64,000 bases of DNA from Armatimonadota bacterium. Its GTDB lineage: Bacteria > Armatimonadota > Hebobacteria > CAIYQO01. Positions 29,557-37,573 of this stretch are shown piece by piece. The stretch spans positions 1 to 64,000 of the forward strand of contig JAKPKV010000137.1 in NCBI GenBank assembly GCA_029553475.1, given 5' to 3'. How positions within the stretch are numbered: the first letter of the stretch is position 1; the number at the start of each line of letters is the position of its first letter. The notes under the pieces are model-generated. The model saw only the letters and a list, made by a program, of their open reading frames with translations, was not told where the DNA came from and did no database searches. A program made the translations under genes and the position numbers.

Positions 29557-31063
29557 ATGCGAGACCGGCGATGGGATCGGTATCTCGGAGGCGTCCTCCT
29601 GCTCCTAGGCATGCTCGCCTGCGCGCCTGCGCACGGTAACGCCCCCCCCGCCCATCGCCATCATCCCCCAGGACGGCTTCAACCTGGAAGTGGTTGACCA
29701 GGTCACTCCCCACTACGTCATCGTCCAGCTCGCCTCTCCCGCCCACAACTGGTTCGCCGGCACCTTCACCAACCTCCCTACCGACACCGAGGTCACCATC
29801 GGCCTCTCCATGGCGGGCAACGACACCAAGGGCAACGCCGCCGATGTGAAAAAATGGATGGGGCTGATGCCGATGATGACCTACGCCGACCCCACGCAGT
29901 ACGAGACGTACGAGTGGTTCACGAAGGACAAAGACGGCCGGTGGGTGAGTGGAGACCCGTTCAAACAGGGGGAGGCGAAATGCGCCGGGGCCGGCAAGGT
30001 ACCCGACCAGACGGTGATCCCGAAGGAGGTGGCCGAGCAGTTCCTATCACAGGATGGGACGTACTGGCAAGCGTGGCGGGAAGTAGATAAAGCAGAGGCG
30101 GTGACGGGAATCAACGTCTTTCGCATCACACAGCAATTTACACTTCCTACGGCTACTATCGCGATGCGAGTGCCATTTAATTACACCTATCTACAATTGC
30201 TACATGAAAAAATCAGGAATGCGAAATTTCCAGGAGTTACTTTAGAGCTGATAGGAACCTCTGGAGAGGGTAGACCACTAAACATAATACGGCTTGATCC
30301 TTTGGACAAAGAATGGTTCGAGACTTGTCCGACAGTTATTGTTTATGCACGTGAACATGCAACAGAGCATGATAGTAGTTGGGCTGTTATGGGAATGCTG
30401 AGAAGGTTTCTGTTAGCAGATCCAACACAGCGGAAAGTCCGTTGGCTATTAGTGCCGATCCTAATGCCTGACAAAGCAATATCATCATCATTTGAACTTG
30501 GGGATTACTTCCGAGCAGTGAAGCCTGTTATGCCCGAGATAATTTCTTATGCAACATACTTTGTTAACTTGATAAATAAGGGGAAAAGGCTTGATATCGT
30601 TATAAACATACACAACATTGAATGTAATGAAGGCGCAAACATCGAATGTCCGATGGTTAACAGAATATATAAAGAAGTTGTGTATAATCAAAACGATATG
30701 TTATTTAAAGAAGCAAATAATTACGGTTATTCAGCTGGCTCTCCAAGTGGATGGGATCACGGAATAATGGGGCTTCGTTTATCAGGATGGTGTTTCGTGA
30801 AATTTCGTACACTCGATCTATATTACGAAGTGAATTCACGTTACCCACGGTGTAAAATGACGCTCTCTCAATCCCAACAACTCGGGGCAGTGATTGCATT
30901 GTCAACGAATACATTTACAACGAGCGCACATTATCGTGTGCTGCGGGATGAAATGACAAAGTGGCTTTCTCAACGTCAGAGTCATCGTGAAGAATGGTGG
31001 AAACAGATAGGGCACTCAGAAAATCAGCGCACGGAATTTGATCTGCTGACTATGGGATATTAA
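29557..31063 (+). CDS. M14-family zinc carboxypeptidase, lipoprotein signal joined by a frameshift
   Basis: The ATG at 29557 encodes a signal peptide with lipobox-like LGMLAC. A run of eight C (29642-29649) then shifts the frame by one, and the sense continues (PIAIIPQDGFNLEVVDQVTP) to the stop at 31063. Without the shift the first start in the long frame is a GTG at 29690, which lacks any export signal. An N-terminal beta domain like that of cytosolic-carboxypeptidase-type M14 enzymes precedes the peptidase domain. In numbering from the GTG, zinc ligands are H223-x-x-E226 and H308, and Glu380 in YYEVN fits the general base. Base composition drops sharply within the gene near 30050-30130. Confidence 0.75.
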
Positions 31064-31081
31064 TGAACGGAGGAAAGGCTC

Positions 31082-33199
31082 ATACGTCCACATAAATATA
31101 TCGTCATTACGGGCATCTTCAGTTTATTAGTATTGTTAGGCATAACTATCACGGTAGCGTATGGGCGTTGGGGTAGAAGTGGGTTTTCCGGAGTCACAAG
31201 CCTCACATTGACTTGTAGCAAAGATCAGCAATCGATAGAACTTGGCACAACAGGTTTGGTCGTAGGATGGGGTGTGCAAGTTAGTGGCGGTGAAGGTGCT
31301 GATATTGAGGGTAATGTTGCACTCACGCGTATCTCACCGTCTTGGAAAGATGACGACTTTTTTACGACGGGGGCTGACGGTTCGGATTCATCTACAACGA
31401 CAGAGTTGGATGGTGTTATACCGAAAAGTGCCGGTACATATTCACCCAGTACTTCTGGGGTCTACCAATACCGCGCTGTTTTGTGGAATAGAAATACAAA
31501 CGGTCAGATGGTGCCAGTTGAATCTTCGAATATCGTAACTGTGACCGTCGTAGATACCACGCCCCCAGCGATTACATTCATACAACCCGCAGTCGATGAG
31601 AAAGTTAGCGGAGCATCTGTGCAGATTAGTGCCACTCTAACAGACTTGTCAGACGTACTTAATGCGAAAGTATATATTGATGACACGTTTAAAGGCAATA
31701 TGACAAAGGCGGGTGACAACTGGACGTACTCCTGGAATGCAACAGGAACAGCGGAAGGCTATCACACTATAAAAATTATCGCACAAGACAACTCACCATC
31801 ACGGAACGAGGCAAATGCTACACGGAGAATCATTGCTAACTACAGCTTACCTAGTGTAAGTATTGCAAAGCCGGCAGTCGATGGGGAATACGTAAGTGGC
31901 ACGGTTGCTGTCAAGGCATATGCTCATGACCCATCAGGCATTAACGTCGTAAAACTCTACGTCGACGACATTTTTAAAGGTGACATGACAATTCCACAAG
32001 GCGCCGACTATTACACTTACAACTGGAACACAACAGGAACGACTCCGGGGAATCATGTGATTAGTGTCAAGGCCATTGATCAGTCACCTATGCAGAACGA
32101 GAATACTGCCACCCGGAGCGTATATGCCCATCCTTCTGTTACAATCGATCAGATTAGCTTTACGGGTGATCATACCTTGTGGAATAGACAAAGCGATGTA
32201 GCAATAGCACGTCCACAATGGACAGCTTCCGTGACAAAACCAATTGCGTATACGATAAGCTCGACGATGACATCTGATGCTAGGTTAACCTCCAGCACAG
32301 TTACTGGGAGCGTGAATATTCGCTATGCAGTTACCGGCACATGGAGCGATACACAAACTTACTCAAGCGATGTATCAACAACAGGATCGTTCCCTCGTTC
32401 GTTGTCCCATACATTCACAGCAAGAAACCGTGCAAAAAGTTATTCGTTATCGCAACAGTATACAATATATGTTCGGAAGAGTAACAACAGTGATTGGGCA
32501 CAAGCAGGAACAGTTACGGCGACACACCAGGAAGTGTTTTTGACATTCAATATTCCAATCAGCCCTTGGGGAGCAACTTCAGCTACACCACCGGTCACAA
32601 GGACTTGCTGGAGTCGAGTACTCAAGAAAGCATCAGATTGGTTAGCTGCCGGTATTGCTCCAGATGGGCAAAATGGGTATACTTCCACATATACAACTGA
32701 AGCCTATACGCAACTTGCAGAGAAAGCCTATACAAGCTCTGGCATGAATTACGATGGATTAGATAGTCATTACCAAGTTAGATTCAGTAGTGGAACTCCC
32801 GTGGCAGTACGTTTCAGTCTTTGGGATTTCATGGATCAAACGGCAGCGGACTGTCAAGATATGTCGCTCTGGTGGGAGGTGCTCTGTCACAGTGTCGGAC
32901 TTTCCGCTCAAGCCCAAAGGATTGGTGGACCTTTCGGGTATCAATCCCTTGATCCAGTCGGTACTCCAAGTTGGAATACTGCTATATGGAACTTTCACCA
33001 TGTTGGCATGACAGGATCGGTAGTATATGATCCCTGCATAAGAATTATGCCATCCGCACCATATGTTCCGACCAACATGACGATGTCCGCATATAAATCA
33101 AGGGTGTTTGATTATGGAACTTGGGACGATACGACTTACCCGCCGTTTGTTTTAGGCGCGATAGACCTTTATTATGGATTACCTTCGGAGGTGGATTAA
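31082..33199 (+). CDS. Exported Ig-repeat protein with transglutaminase-like C-terminal domain
   Basis: GGAGG just after the previous stop points to ATA at 31082, not a standard start. The next usable codon, TTG at 31133, would cut into the hydrophobic segment (YIVITGIFSLLVLLGITI). About 705 residues from the ATA. Two Ig-like repeats follow (DTTPPAITFIQPAVDEKVSG and PSVSIAKPAVDGEYVSGTV, each with a KVYIDD/KLYVDD strand). The C-terminal domain has Cys591 (ADCQDM), His639/640 (NFHHVG) and Asp650 (VYDPC), the order and spacing of a transglutaminase/papain-like triad. Activity is inference. It is AT-rich, in an operon with the M14 peptidase and the next gene. Confidence 0.7.
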   Translation: MRPHKYIVITGIFSLLVLLGITITVAYGRWGRSGFSGVTSLTLTCSKDQQSIELGTTGLVVGWGVQVSGGEGADIEGNVALTRISPSWKDDDFFTTGADGSDSSTTTELDGVIPKSAGTYSPSTSGVYQYRAVLWNRNTNGQMVPVESSNIVTVTVVDTTPPAITFIQPAVDEKVSGASVQISATLTDLSDVLNAKVYIDDTFKGNMTKAGDNWTYSWNATGTAEGYHTIKIIAQDNSPSRNEANATRRIIANYSLPSVSIAKPAVDGEYVSGTVAVKAYAHDPSGINVVKLYVDDIFKGDMTIPQGADYYTYNWNTTGTTPGNHVISVKAIDQSPMQNENTATRSVYAHPSVTIDQISFTGDHTLWNRQSDVAIARPQWTASVTKPIAYTISSTMTSDARLTSSTVTGSVNIRYAVTGTWSDTQTYSSDVSTTGSFPRSLSHTFTARNRAKSYSLSQQYTIYVRKSNNSDWAQAGTVTATHQEVFLTFNIPISPWGATSATPPVTRTCWSRVLKKASDWLAAGIAPDGQNGYTSTYTTEAYTQLAEKAYTSSGMNYDGLDSHYQVRFSSGTPVAVRFSLWDFMDQTAADCQDMSLWWEVLCHSVGLSAQAQRIGGPFGYQSLDPVGTPSWNTAIWNFHHVGMTGSVVYDPCIRIMPSAPYVPTNMTMSAYKSRVFDYGTWDDTTYPPFVLGAIDLYYGLPSEVD

Positions 33200-33200
33200 G

Positions 33201-34265
33201 ATGGTTTCTTTTGCTCATGGCCGATGGGTTATGGCAATATTGTTGTGCATCAGTTGCGCCATTACTATACTGGTGTTCGTCATGCGACCTAAATTACTAT
33301 TTGGCGCCGGCGACTGTATCACACCGGAACAAGGAGCATCGCTCATTGTTTCTCGTGACCTTCTTTTGAGTGACTTTATTCCCTTCTCACTTGAAGTCAC
33401 ACAAGAAAAGAATGCACTTACAATACGAGAACTATGGTTTGGGGAACCTTTGGCTGATATTGATCGTGCAAGTAGCCGTGTATTGGTATCTATCTATGTC
33501 GTGCCATCGAAAGATAATGCGAAGAGAATGGCGAATCTATTACTCGATTCCGTTGCGGTATCACCAACTGATGTGACCAATACAGAACCCTACAACACCT
33601 TTAGCGATTCTGCCTGGATTGGTCCGACGCGACTCCTACAAATACGGGCGAATGTCTTATGTGATATTGTTGTGACCACCAATGATGCTGAAAAAGGCCA
33701 GAAGCAACTAATCACTATTGGAAAAGAGCTCGGAAAGAGGGTCGACACTCTATTATCCGGGAAGCCACTTCCTGTTCCATCAGGGCTACCAGTGTTTGCC
33801 AATGAATTACACATCGGATTACGCGATGCCTGGAACACACGAAATATTGGCACGACTTTATGGGGCAAGGACAGCACTTCTGTATCGGTATCTTTTAAGA
33901 ACAGCATTATTCGTCAGATACCAGCAAAGCTCATTGATCAAAGTAGACGTGAGTACCTTGTACCCCTTGCACATATCATTGGAATTATTGATCCTGCCGC
34001 TCGCTTTGATATTGAAGGTGGGCGTGCAAATGGACGAGTTTTGAATAAAGAGATCATGATTAGCCATCAAAATAACCAGGTAAGATATGATACGCGTATT
34101 GTAAGCATTCTTCATCCGGCAGAGATTAGGTCTAATACTGTACTTGTGCCGATGTCCATACTTGATACGGTGCTTGATCTCAATGTAACATGGAAGAAGG
34201 AAGGTGACCATGAAATTGCTGTGATCACTATGAAGAATATCTCGGAAAGTAGTAAAGTCGAATAG
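33201..34265 (+). CDS. Membrane-anchored protein with stalk-type (copper amine oxidase-like N) domain
   Basis: The start is ATG at 33201, nine bases after GGAGG, one base past the previous stop; an ATG at 33174 overlaps the upstream gene and has no ribosome site. About 354 residues. One N-terminal transmembrane helix (VMAILLCISCAITILVFV) is followed by an unfamiliar domain. The last 100 residues match the stalk-domain pattern: LVPLAHIIGI, AARFDIEGG, NTVLVPMSILDTVLDLNVTW, EIAVITM. Such domains usually hold extracellular proteins at the envelope. It is third in the AT-rich operon, so it may position the peptidase and the Ig/transglutaminase protein. Partner roles are inferred from context only. 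Confidence 0.65.
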   Translation: MVSFAHGRWVMAILLCISCAITILVFVMRPKLLFGAGDCITPEQGASLIVSRDLLLSDFIPFSLEVTQEKNALTIRELWFGEPLADIDRASSRVLVSIYVVPSKDNAKRMANLLLDSVAVSPTDVTNTEPYNTFSDSAWIGPTRLLQIRANVLCDIVVTTNDAEKGQKQLITIGKELGKRVDTLLSGKPLPVPSGLPVFANELHIGLRDAWNTRNIGTTLWGKDSTSVSVSFKNSIIRQIPAKLIDQSRREYLVPLAHIIGIIDPAARFDIEGGRANGRVLNKEIMISHQNNQVRYDTRIVSILHPAEIRSNTVLVPMSILDTVLDLNVTWKKEGDHEIAVITMKNISESSKVE

Positions 34266-34429
34266 AAATCTATTGCATGTTGCTCTGCCAAATTTGACTT
34301 TATAATGTGAAACTGACGTATAAATGGAAATAAGGGACTGGAAATACGGGGCAGCCTCCGGTGTCCCCTGTTTGCGATGTCAGCTCCCCCAGCCGCTTGA
34401 TCTCTTCCCGCTGCGTCGCGACTTCCCCG

Positions 34430-35008
34430 CTACCCGCCCGCGCCGGCTAGGTAGGCGTCGAGTGTCACGCAGGGCACGCCGATATTCATGATGTCGTGAA
34501 TGTTGGCGGCGGCGATCTCCGGCGTTTGTGCGGAGGTGGCGTCGGTGATGTTCGTCACCCGGTAGCCCAGCGCCACCGCGTCGAAGATGCTGGCGCGGAT
34601 GCAGTTCGGGTATTGCGTGCCGCAGATGACCAGGTCGGCAGCGCCCAGGCGGCGCAGCATCAGGTCGAGCTCGGTCAGCATGAAGGCGCTGAAGCGGTTC
34701 TTCACCAGGCGATACTCACCCGGCAGCGGGGTCAGCGCCGCCACGATCGCGCAGCCGGGCGTGCCGGGCACCAGGTAGGGCTGCCCGCGCACAAACCCGT
34801 CCAGCCGCGGCAGCTCGATATCGCTGCCGTCCGCCCGATACTCCCGGACGACGTGAAAGATGGGATCCCGGCGGCTCCGGAACGCCTCGAGCAGGCGGCG
34901 AATGACCGGCACCGTCGCCGCCGCTCCCGCCACGCACGCCGGCGCGCCGGGCAGCACGAAATCGTTCTGCATGTCCACGATGATCAGCGCGCGGCGCGTT
35001 GCCGACAT
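34430..35008 (-). CDS. Isochorismatase-fold cysteine hydrolase (nicotinamidase-like)
   Basis: 192 residues, normal for the family. The catalytic triad is visible as Asp12 (IIVDMQNDF), Lys103 (LVKNRFSAF) and Cys136 (GTQYPNCIRAS), with the cis-peptide region just before the Cys. Members hydrolyse amides or vinyl ethers such as nicotinamide or carbamoyl-sarcosine. No metal-binding DxH motif typical of nicotinamidase stands out, so the substrate is open. It is last of a three-gene set with a MarR regulator and an IscU-like scaffold (gap 41 bases). The gap to the stalk-domain gene shows no further gene. Confidence 0.9.
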   Translation of the reverse strand: MSATRRALIIVDMQNDFVLPGAPACVAGAAATVPVIRRLLEAFRSRRDPIFHVVREYRADGSDIELPRLDGFVRGQPYLVPGTPGCAIVAALTPLPGEYRLVKNRFSAFMLTELDLMLRRLGAADLVICGTQYPNCIRASIFDAVALGYRVTNITDATSAQTPEIAAANIHDIMNIGVPCVTLDAYLAGAGG

Positions 35009-35049
35009 GGATGCTCCCTCGATTTTTCGCCTGACTCACGGCTGAGGGC

Positions 35050-35505
35050 CTATCCCTCCCCGGACACCGCATCATGGTGGTGGTGGTCGCACGCCGCCCC
35101 GTCTTGCTTCTCCATGCCGGGCAAGCCGACGCCGGTGGCGCGGAGGAGATAGTCGTTGATGGCGGATTTCACCGCTTCTTCCGCCAGCAGCGAGCAGTGC
35201 ATCTTCATCGGCGGCAAGCCGTCAAGGGCCTCGGCCACCGCGGCGTTGGTCAACTGCACCGCCTCGTCAATGGATTTCCCGATGATCATCTCCGTGGAGA
35301 TGCTGCTGGTGGCGATGGCGGCGCCGCAGCCGAACGTTTGAAACTTCGCGTCTACGATGATCCCCTCGCGCACTTTGATGTACATCTTCATGATATCGCC
35401 GCACACCGGGTTGCCCACGGTGCCCACCCCGTCGGCGTCCGGCATCTCGCCCACGTTGCGCGGGTGCGCGAAATGGTCCATCACTTTGGCACTGTACTGT
35501 GGCAT
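35050..35505 (-). CDS. iscU: Iron-sulfur cluster scaffold protein, IscU/NifU-N family
   Basis: 151 residues from the ATG at 35505, with GGAGAG ahead. IscU assembles nascent Fe-S clusters from cysteine-desulfurase sulfur. The three cluster Cys are present at 35 (GNPVCGD), 60 (FGCGAAIATSS) and 104 (MKMHCSLLAEEA). The C-terminus adds a His-rich tail (CDHHHHDA) that could bind metal. No desulfurase gene is adjacent in this window. It follows the MarR regulator in the same direction with a 69-base gap. Fe-S supply and an Fe-S-like regulator in one operon suggest redox- or iron-linked control, which is inference. Confidence 0.93.
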   Translation of the reverse strand: MPQYSAKVMDHFAHPRNVGEMPDADGVGTVGNPVCGDIMKMYIKVREGIIVDAKFQTFGCGAAIATSSISTEMIIGKSIDEAVQLTNAAVAEALDGLPPMKMHCSLLAEEAVKSAINDYLLRATGVGLPGMEKQDGAACDHHHHDAVSGEG

Positions 35506-35574
35506 CTCTCTCCTCACTCCCACCGGGTTTCCCCGGAATATCGCGCTTGGCAGACGGCTGACCGCCGCCCGGAA

Positions 35575-36159
35575 CTACAGACAGGCGATCGGCCGCCCGA
35601 CCAGCGCCTCGTGCACGGCGTTGACCACGCAGTCGCGGTCGTGCTCGCTGCCGCAGTGCAGGCAGCATTCCTGCACCGTCTCTTCGTCACAGAGGACGCC
35701 GCGCAGGAAACGCTCCAGCAGATCGTGCAGCAGCGCCTGCTCCTCCTCGCTCAATGCCCCCAGCGCGCGCTGCAGGCGGGCGATGCGCGCGGCGCGCACG
35801 TCCTCCAGCACCGTGCGCCCCTTCGCGGTGAGCGACAGGTGCACCAGGCGGCGGTCTTCCGCGCTTTCGCGGCGGTCCACCAGCGCCTTGCGCACCAGGC
35901 GGTCCACCAGGCGCGTTGAGGACGGGATGCTGATGCGCAGTCCTTCGGACAGCGCCTTCGCCGAGCACCCGCCGTGGCGATGAATGAAGGTGAGCGCCTC
36001 GAACTGCGCCGGCGTCACTTCCCCCGTCGTCACCGCTTCCAGCAGCCGCGCCGTCAGCACCGAGGCGGAGTAGGCCCCGAGCAGCTCGACGAAGCGCTCA
36101 AGCCGGCCGTTCCCCCTTCTCTTTTCACCGCGCGCGCGTCCCGAATCGGCCATAATCAT
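35575..36159 (-). CDS. MarR-family regulator with a Cys-rich C-terminal extension
   Basis: 194 residues. A MarR winged HTH covers about 25-155 (TPAQFEALTFIHRHGGCSAKAL, IPSSTRLVDRLVRKALVDRR, DRRLVHLSLTAKGR). The tail is unusual: Cys157, Cys165-Cys166-x2-Cys169, Cys177 and Cys193 (VQECCLHCGSEHDRDCVVN). This could bind a metal or Fe-S cluster. It heads an operon with an IscU-type scaffold and an isochorismatase-fold enzyme. A perfect short palindrome 7 bases upstream of its start is a likely operator. Confidence 0.9.
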   Translation of the reverse strand: MIMADSGRARGEKRRGNGRLERFVELLGAYSASVLTARLLEAVTTGEVTPAQFEALTFIHRHGGCSAKALSEGLRISIPSSTRLVDRLVRKALVDRRESAEDRRLVHLSLTAKGRTVLEDVRAARIARLQRALGALSEEEQALLHDLLERFLRGVLCDEETVQECCLHCGSEHDRDCVVNAVHEALVGRPIACL

Positions 36160-36166
36160 TACCTAG

Positions 36167-36179
36167 GCTAAATATTAGC
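36167..36179. promoter_or_regulatory. Palindrome, likely MarR operator
   Basis: GCTAAATATTAGC is a perfect GCTAA-3-TTAGC palindrome directly upstream of the MarR-type gene, in an AT-rich patch expected for its promoter. MarR proteins often bind such sites to repress their own operon. Confidence 0.55.
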
Positions 36180-36281
36180 AGAGACAGCGGATGGTGTCAA
36201 GAGCGGGATGGGGTTGGCGGCCAGATGGCCACGGCATCATGCGCTGCGACAACGTGTTTTCGCTTTGGTGGGGTGTTCACT

Positions 36282-36374
36282 GGGGCCGCGGAGTTGTACT
36301 CCGCATGCATTGCTACACAGATCTATCAGATAATCCATGTTGCAGATGCGTACGGAGTACAACTCCGCGGCCCC
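36282..36374. repeat. Hairpin repeat with 24-bp arms (one mismatch)
   Basis: Arms 36282-36305 and 36351-36374 pair over 24 bases with one mismatch (GGGGCCGCGGAGTTGTACTC...). The 45-base loop has no coding sense. It is directly followed by the dispersed 89-base repeat. Together they fill most of the gap between the MarR and AraC genes. Confidence 0.75.
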
Positions 36375-36375
36375 A

Positions 36376-36464
36376 GCGTCCCCCGGATGCACATCCGGGG
36401 CGGGAGAAACGACGTCCACCGGCGTGGATCGGCCGGAGCGGGCCGACCGACCGGATACCGAGCA
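36376..36464 (+). repeat. Dispersed 89-bp repeat, second copy at 27286-27374 (inverted)
   Basis: Read on the plus strand here and the minus strand at 27286-27374, both copies run GCGTCCCCCGGAT..., then ATCCGGGGC, GGAGAAACGA, GTCCACCGGCGTGGA, and end ACCGGATACCGAGCA or close to it. The two copies have the same length and differ at scattered positions. An internal CCCCGGAT/ATCCGGGG hairpin is conserved. It looks non-coding. Confidence 0.7.
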
Positions 36465-36570
36465 CCGCGGGAGTCATGTGGCACAGCGCATAGGGTCACC
36501 CCGCCCTCTGCCGGCGTTCCATCAGTCAGTATGCCGGGCCGTGGCCGGCCCATTGCGGCGGGGAGGCGCT

Positions 36571-37380
36571 TCACCCCCGGCGGAATTCCGAGGGGGTGCG
36601 GCCGTCGTGGTAGCGTTTGAAGATGCGGCTGAACGCGCTGTGGGAGACAAAGCCGCATTGCCTGGCGACGGCGGAAATCGGGGCATCGGTCATGCGCAGT
36701 AACGTGCGCGCATGCGCGATGCGCTGCGCTTCGAGATATTGCATCGGTGTTTGCCCCATCTCCGCGTGAAAGAGATGGGCGAAGCGTGACGCAGACAGAT
36801 GGCAGCGCTCCGCCAGGTGCGGCACGCGTATCGGCTCGTGCGCGTGCTCGCAGAGGTAATGCAGAATGCGCGTGATGCGGACATCGCGCCGGACTTCCTC
36901 GGCCAGGGGGTTCACCGTCTCGCACCAGAGCAGGATATCCTCGATCCGATTGAGCGCGAATGCCTCGCACCGCTTCAGCGGGCTTCTCCCCAACTGCACG
37001 GCCTGCGCCATGCGCTCCCGCAGCTCCGCGCGCAGCGACGGCGCGCTGATGGTGATTTTCCCGAGCTGCGCGGCCGGCGTCGGCCAACTGAGGAGGCCCT
37101 CCGGCCAACTGGCACGCGGGGTGAAGCAGACCCAGAGATATTCCCAGAGGCCGATGGCGCGGTCCGGGCCATAGTCCTGGTACGCCCCGGCAGGGATGAG
37201 GAGGAAATCCCCCGGCTCCACACAAAAGTCCCCCGCCGGCTCATGGATGCGCGCGCGGCCGGCAAGGGTGTAGACGAGAATCCAGCAATCCGTGCCGGCG
37301 GGACGCAACACCCGGTGGGCGGGGTTCCGTTTATCGCGATCATGCCCAGTTGAAAAGCCGATATAGCGCTGGTCACGCAT
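36571..37380 (-). CDS. AraC-family transcriptional regulator with cupin sensor domain
   Basis: 269 residues. The N-terminal cupin-like ligand domain (about 10-110) carries RIHEPAGDFCVEPGDFLLIPAGAYQDY. The C-terminal double HTH (about 165-265) has PIRVPHLAERCHLSASRFAHLFHAEMG and ISAVARQCGFVSHSAFSRIFKRYHDGRTPSEFRRG, the complete AraC signature. It is divergent from the second prepilin-like gene (37574). Three phased TATAGCA repeats in the shared intergenic region are the obvious binding sites, so it probably activates the prepilin gene and controls itself. The inducer is not evident, but most cupin-type AraC regulators sense sugars. Confidence 0.92.
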   Translation of the reverse strand: MRDQRYIGFSTGHDRDKRNPAHRVLRPAGTDCWILVYTLAGRARIHEPAGDFCVEPGDFLLIPAGAYQDYGPDRAIGLWEYLWVCFTPRASWPEGLLSWPTPAAQLGKITISAPSLRAELRERMAQAVQLGRSPLKRCEAFALNRIEDILLWCETVNPLAEEVRRDVRITRILHYLCEHAHEPIRVPHLAERCHLSASRFAHLFHAEMGQTPMQYLEAQRIAHARTLLRMTDAPISAVARQCGFVSHSAFSRIFKRYHDGRTPSEFRRG

Positions 37381-37434
37381 GGCGACTCCACCTCAAGTTC
37401 CTGGCCGTATCTTCGCCGGCATCGTACGCGGCAA

Positions 37435-37462
37435 TATAGCAGCATTATAGCAAAGTATAGCA
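37435..37462. promoter_or_regulatory. Three phased TATAGCA repeats, likely AraC operator
   Basis: TATAGCA occurs at 37435, 37446 and 37456, spaced 11 and 10 bases, all in the same orientation, between the divergent AraC and prepilin genes. Same-face direct repeats are the usual AraC-type target. Confidence 0.6.
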
Positions 37463-37573
37463 TTTTCCACACTGGCCGCCCGGCGGAAGATCGCCATAAT
37501 TTCTATATGGTGCCACCTGGCTTTTCACCGGCAGAGGGCGCCGCGACCTCATCATCTGAAAGGACGGTCTCAC

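Noticed and set aside
36225-36620. Open frames between the MarR and AraC genes
   Set aside because: They lie across hairpin repeats, change sense within each copy and have no ribosome sites.
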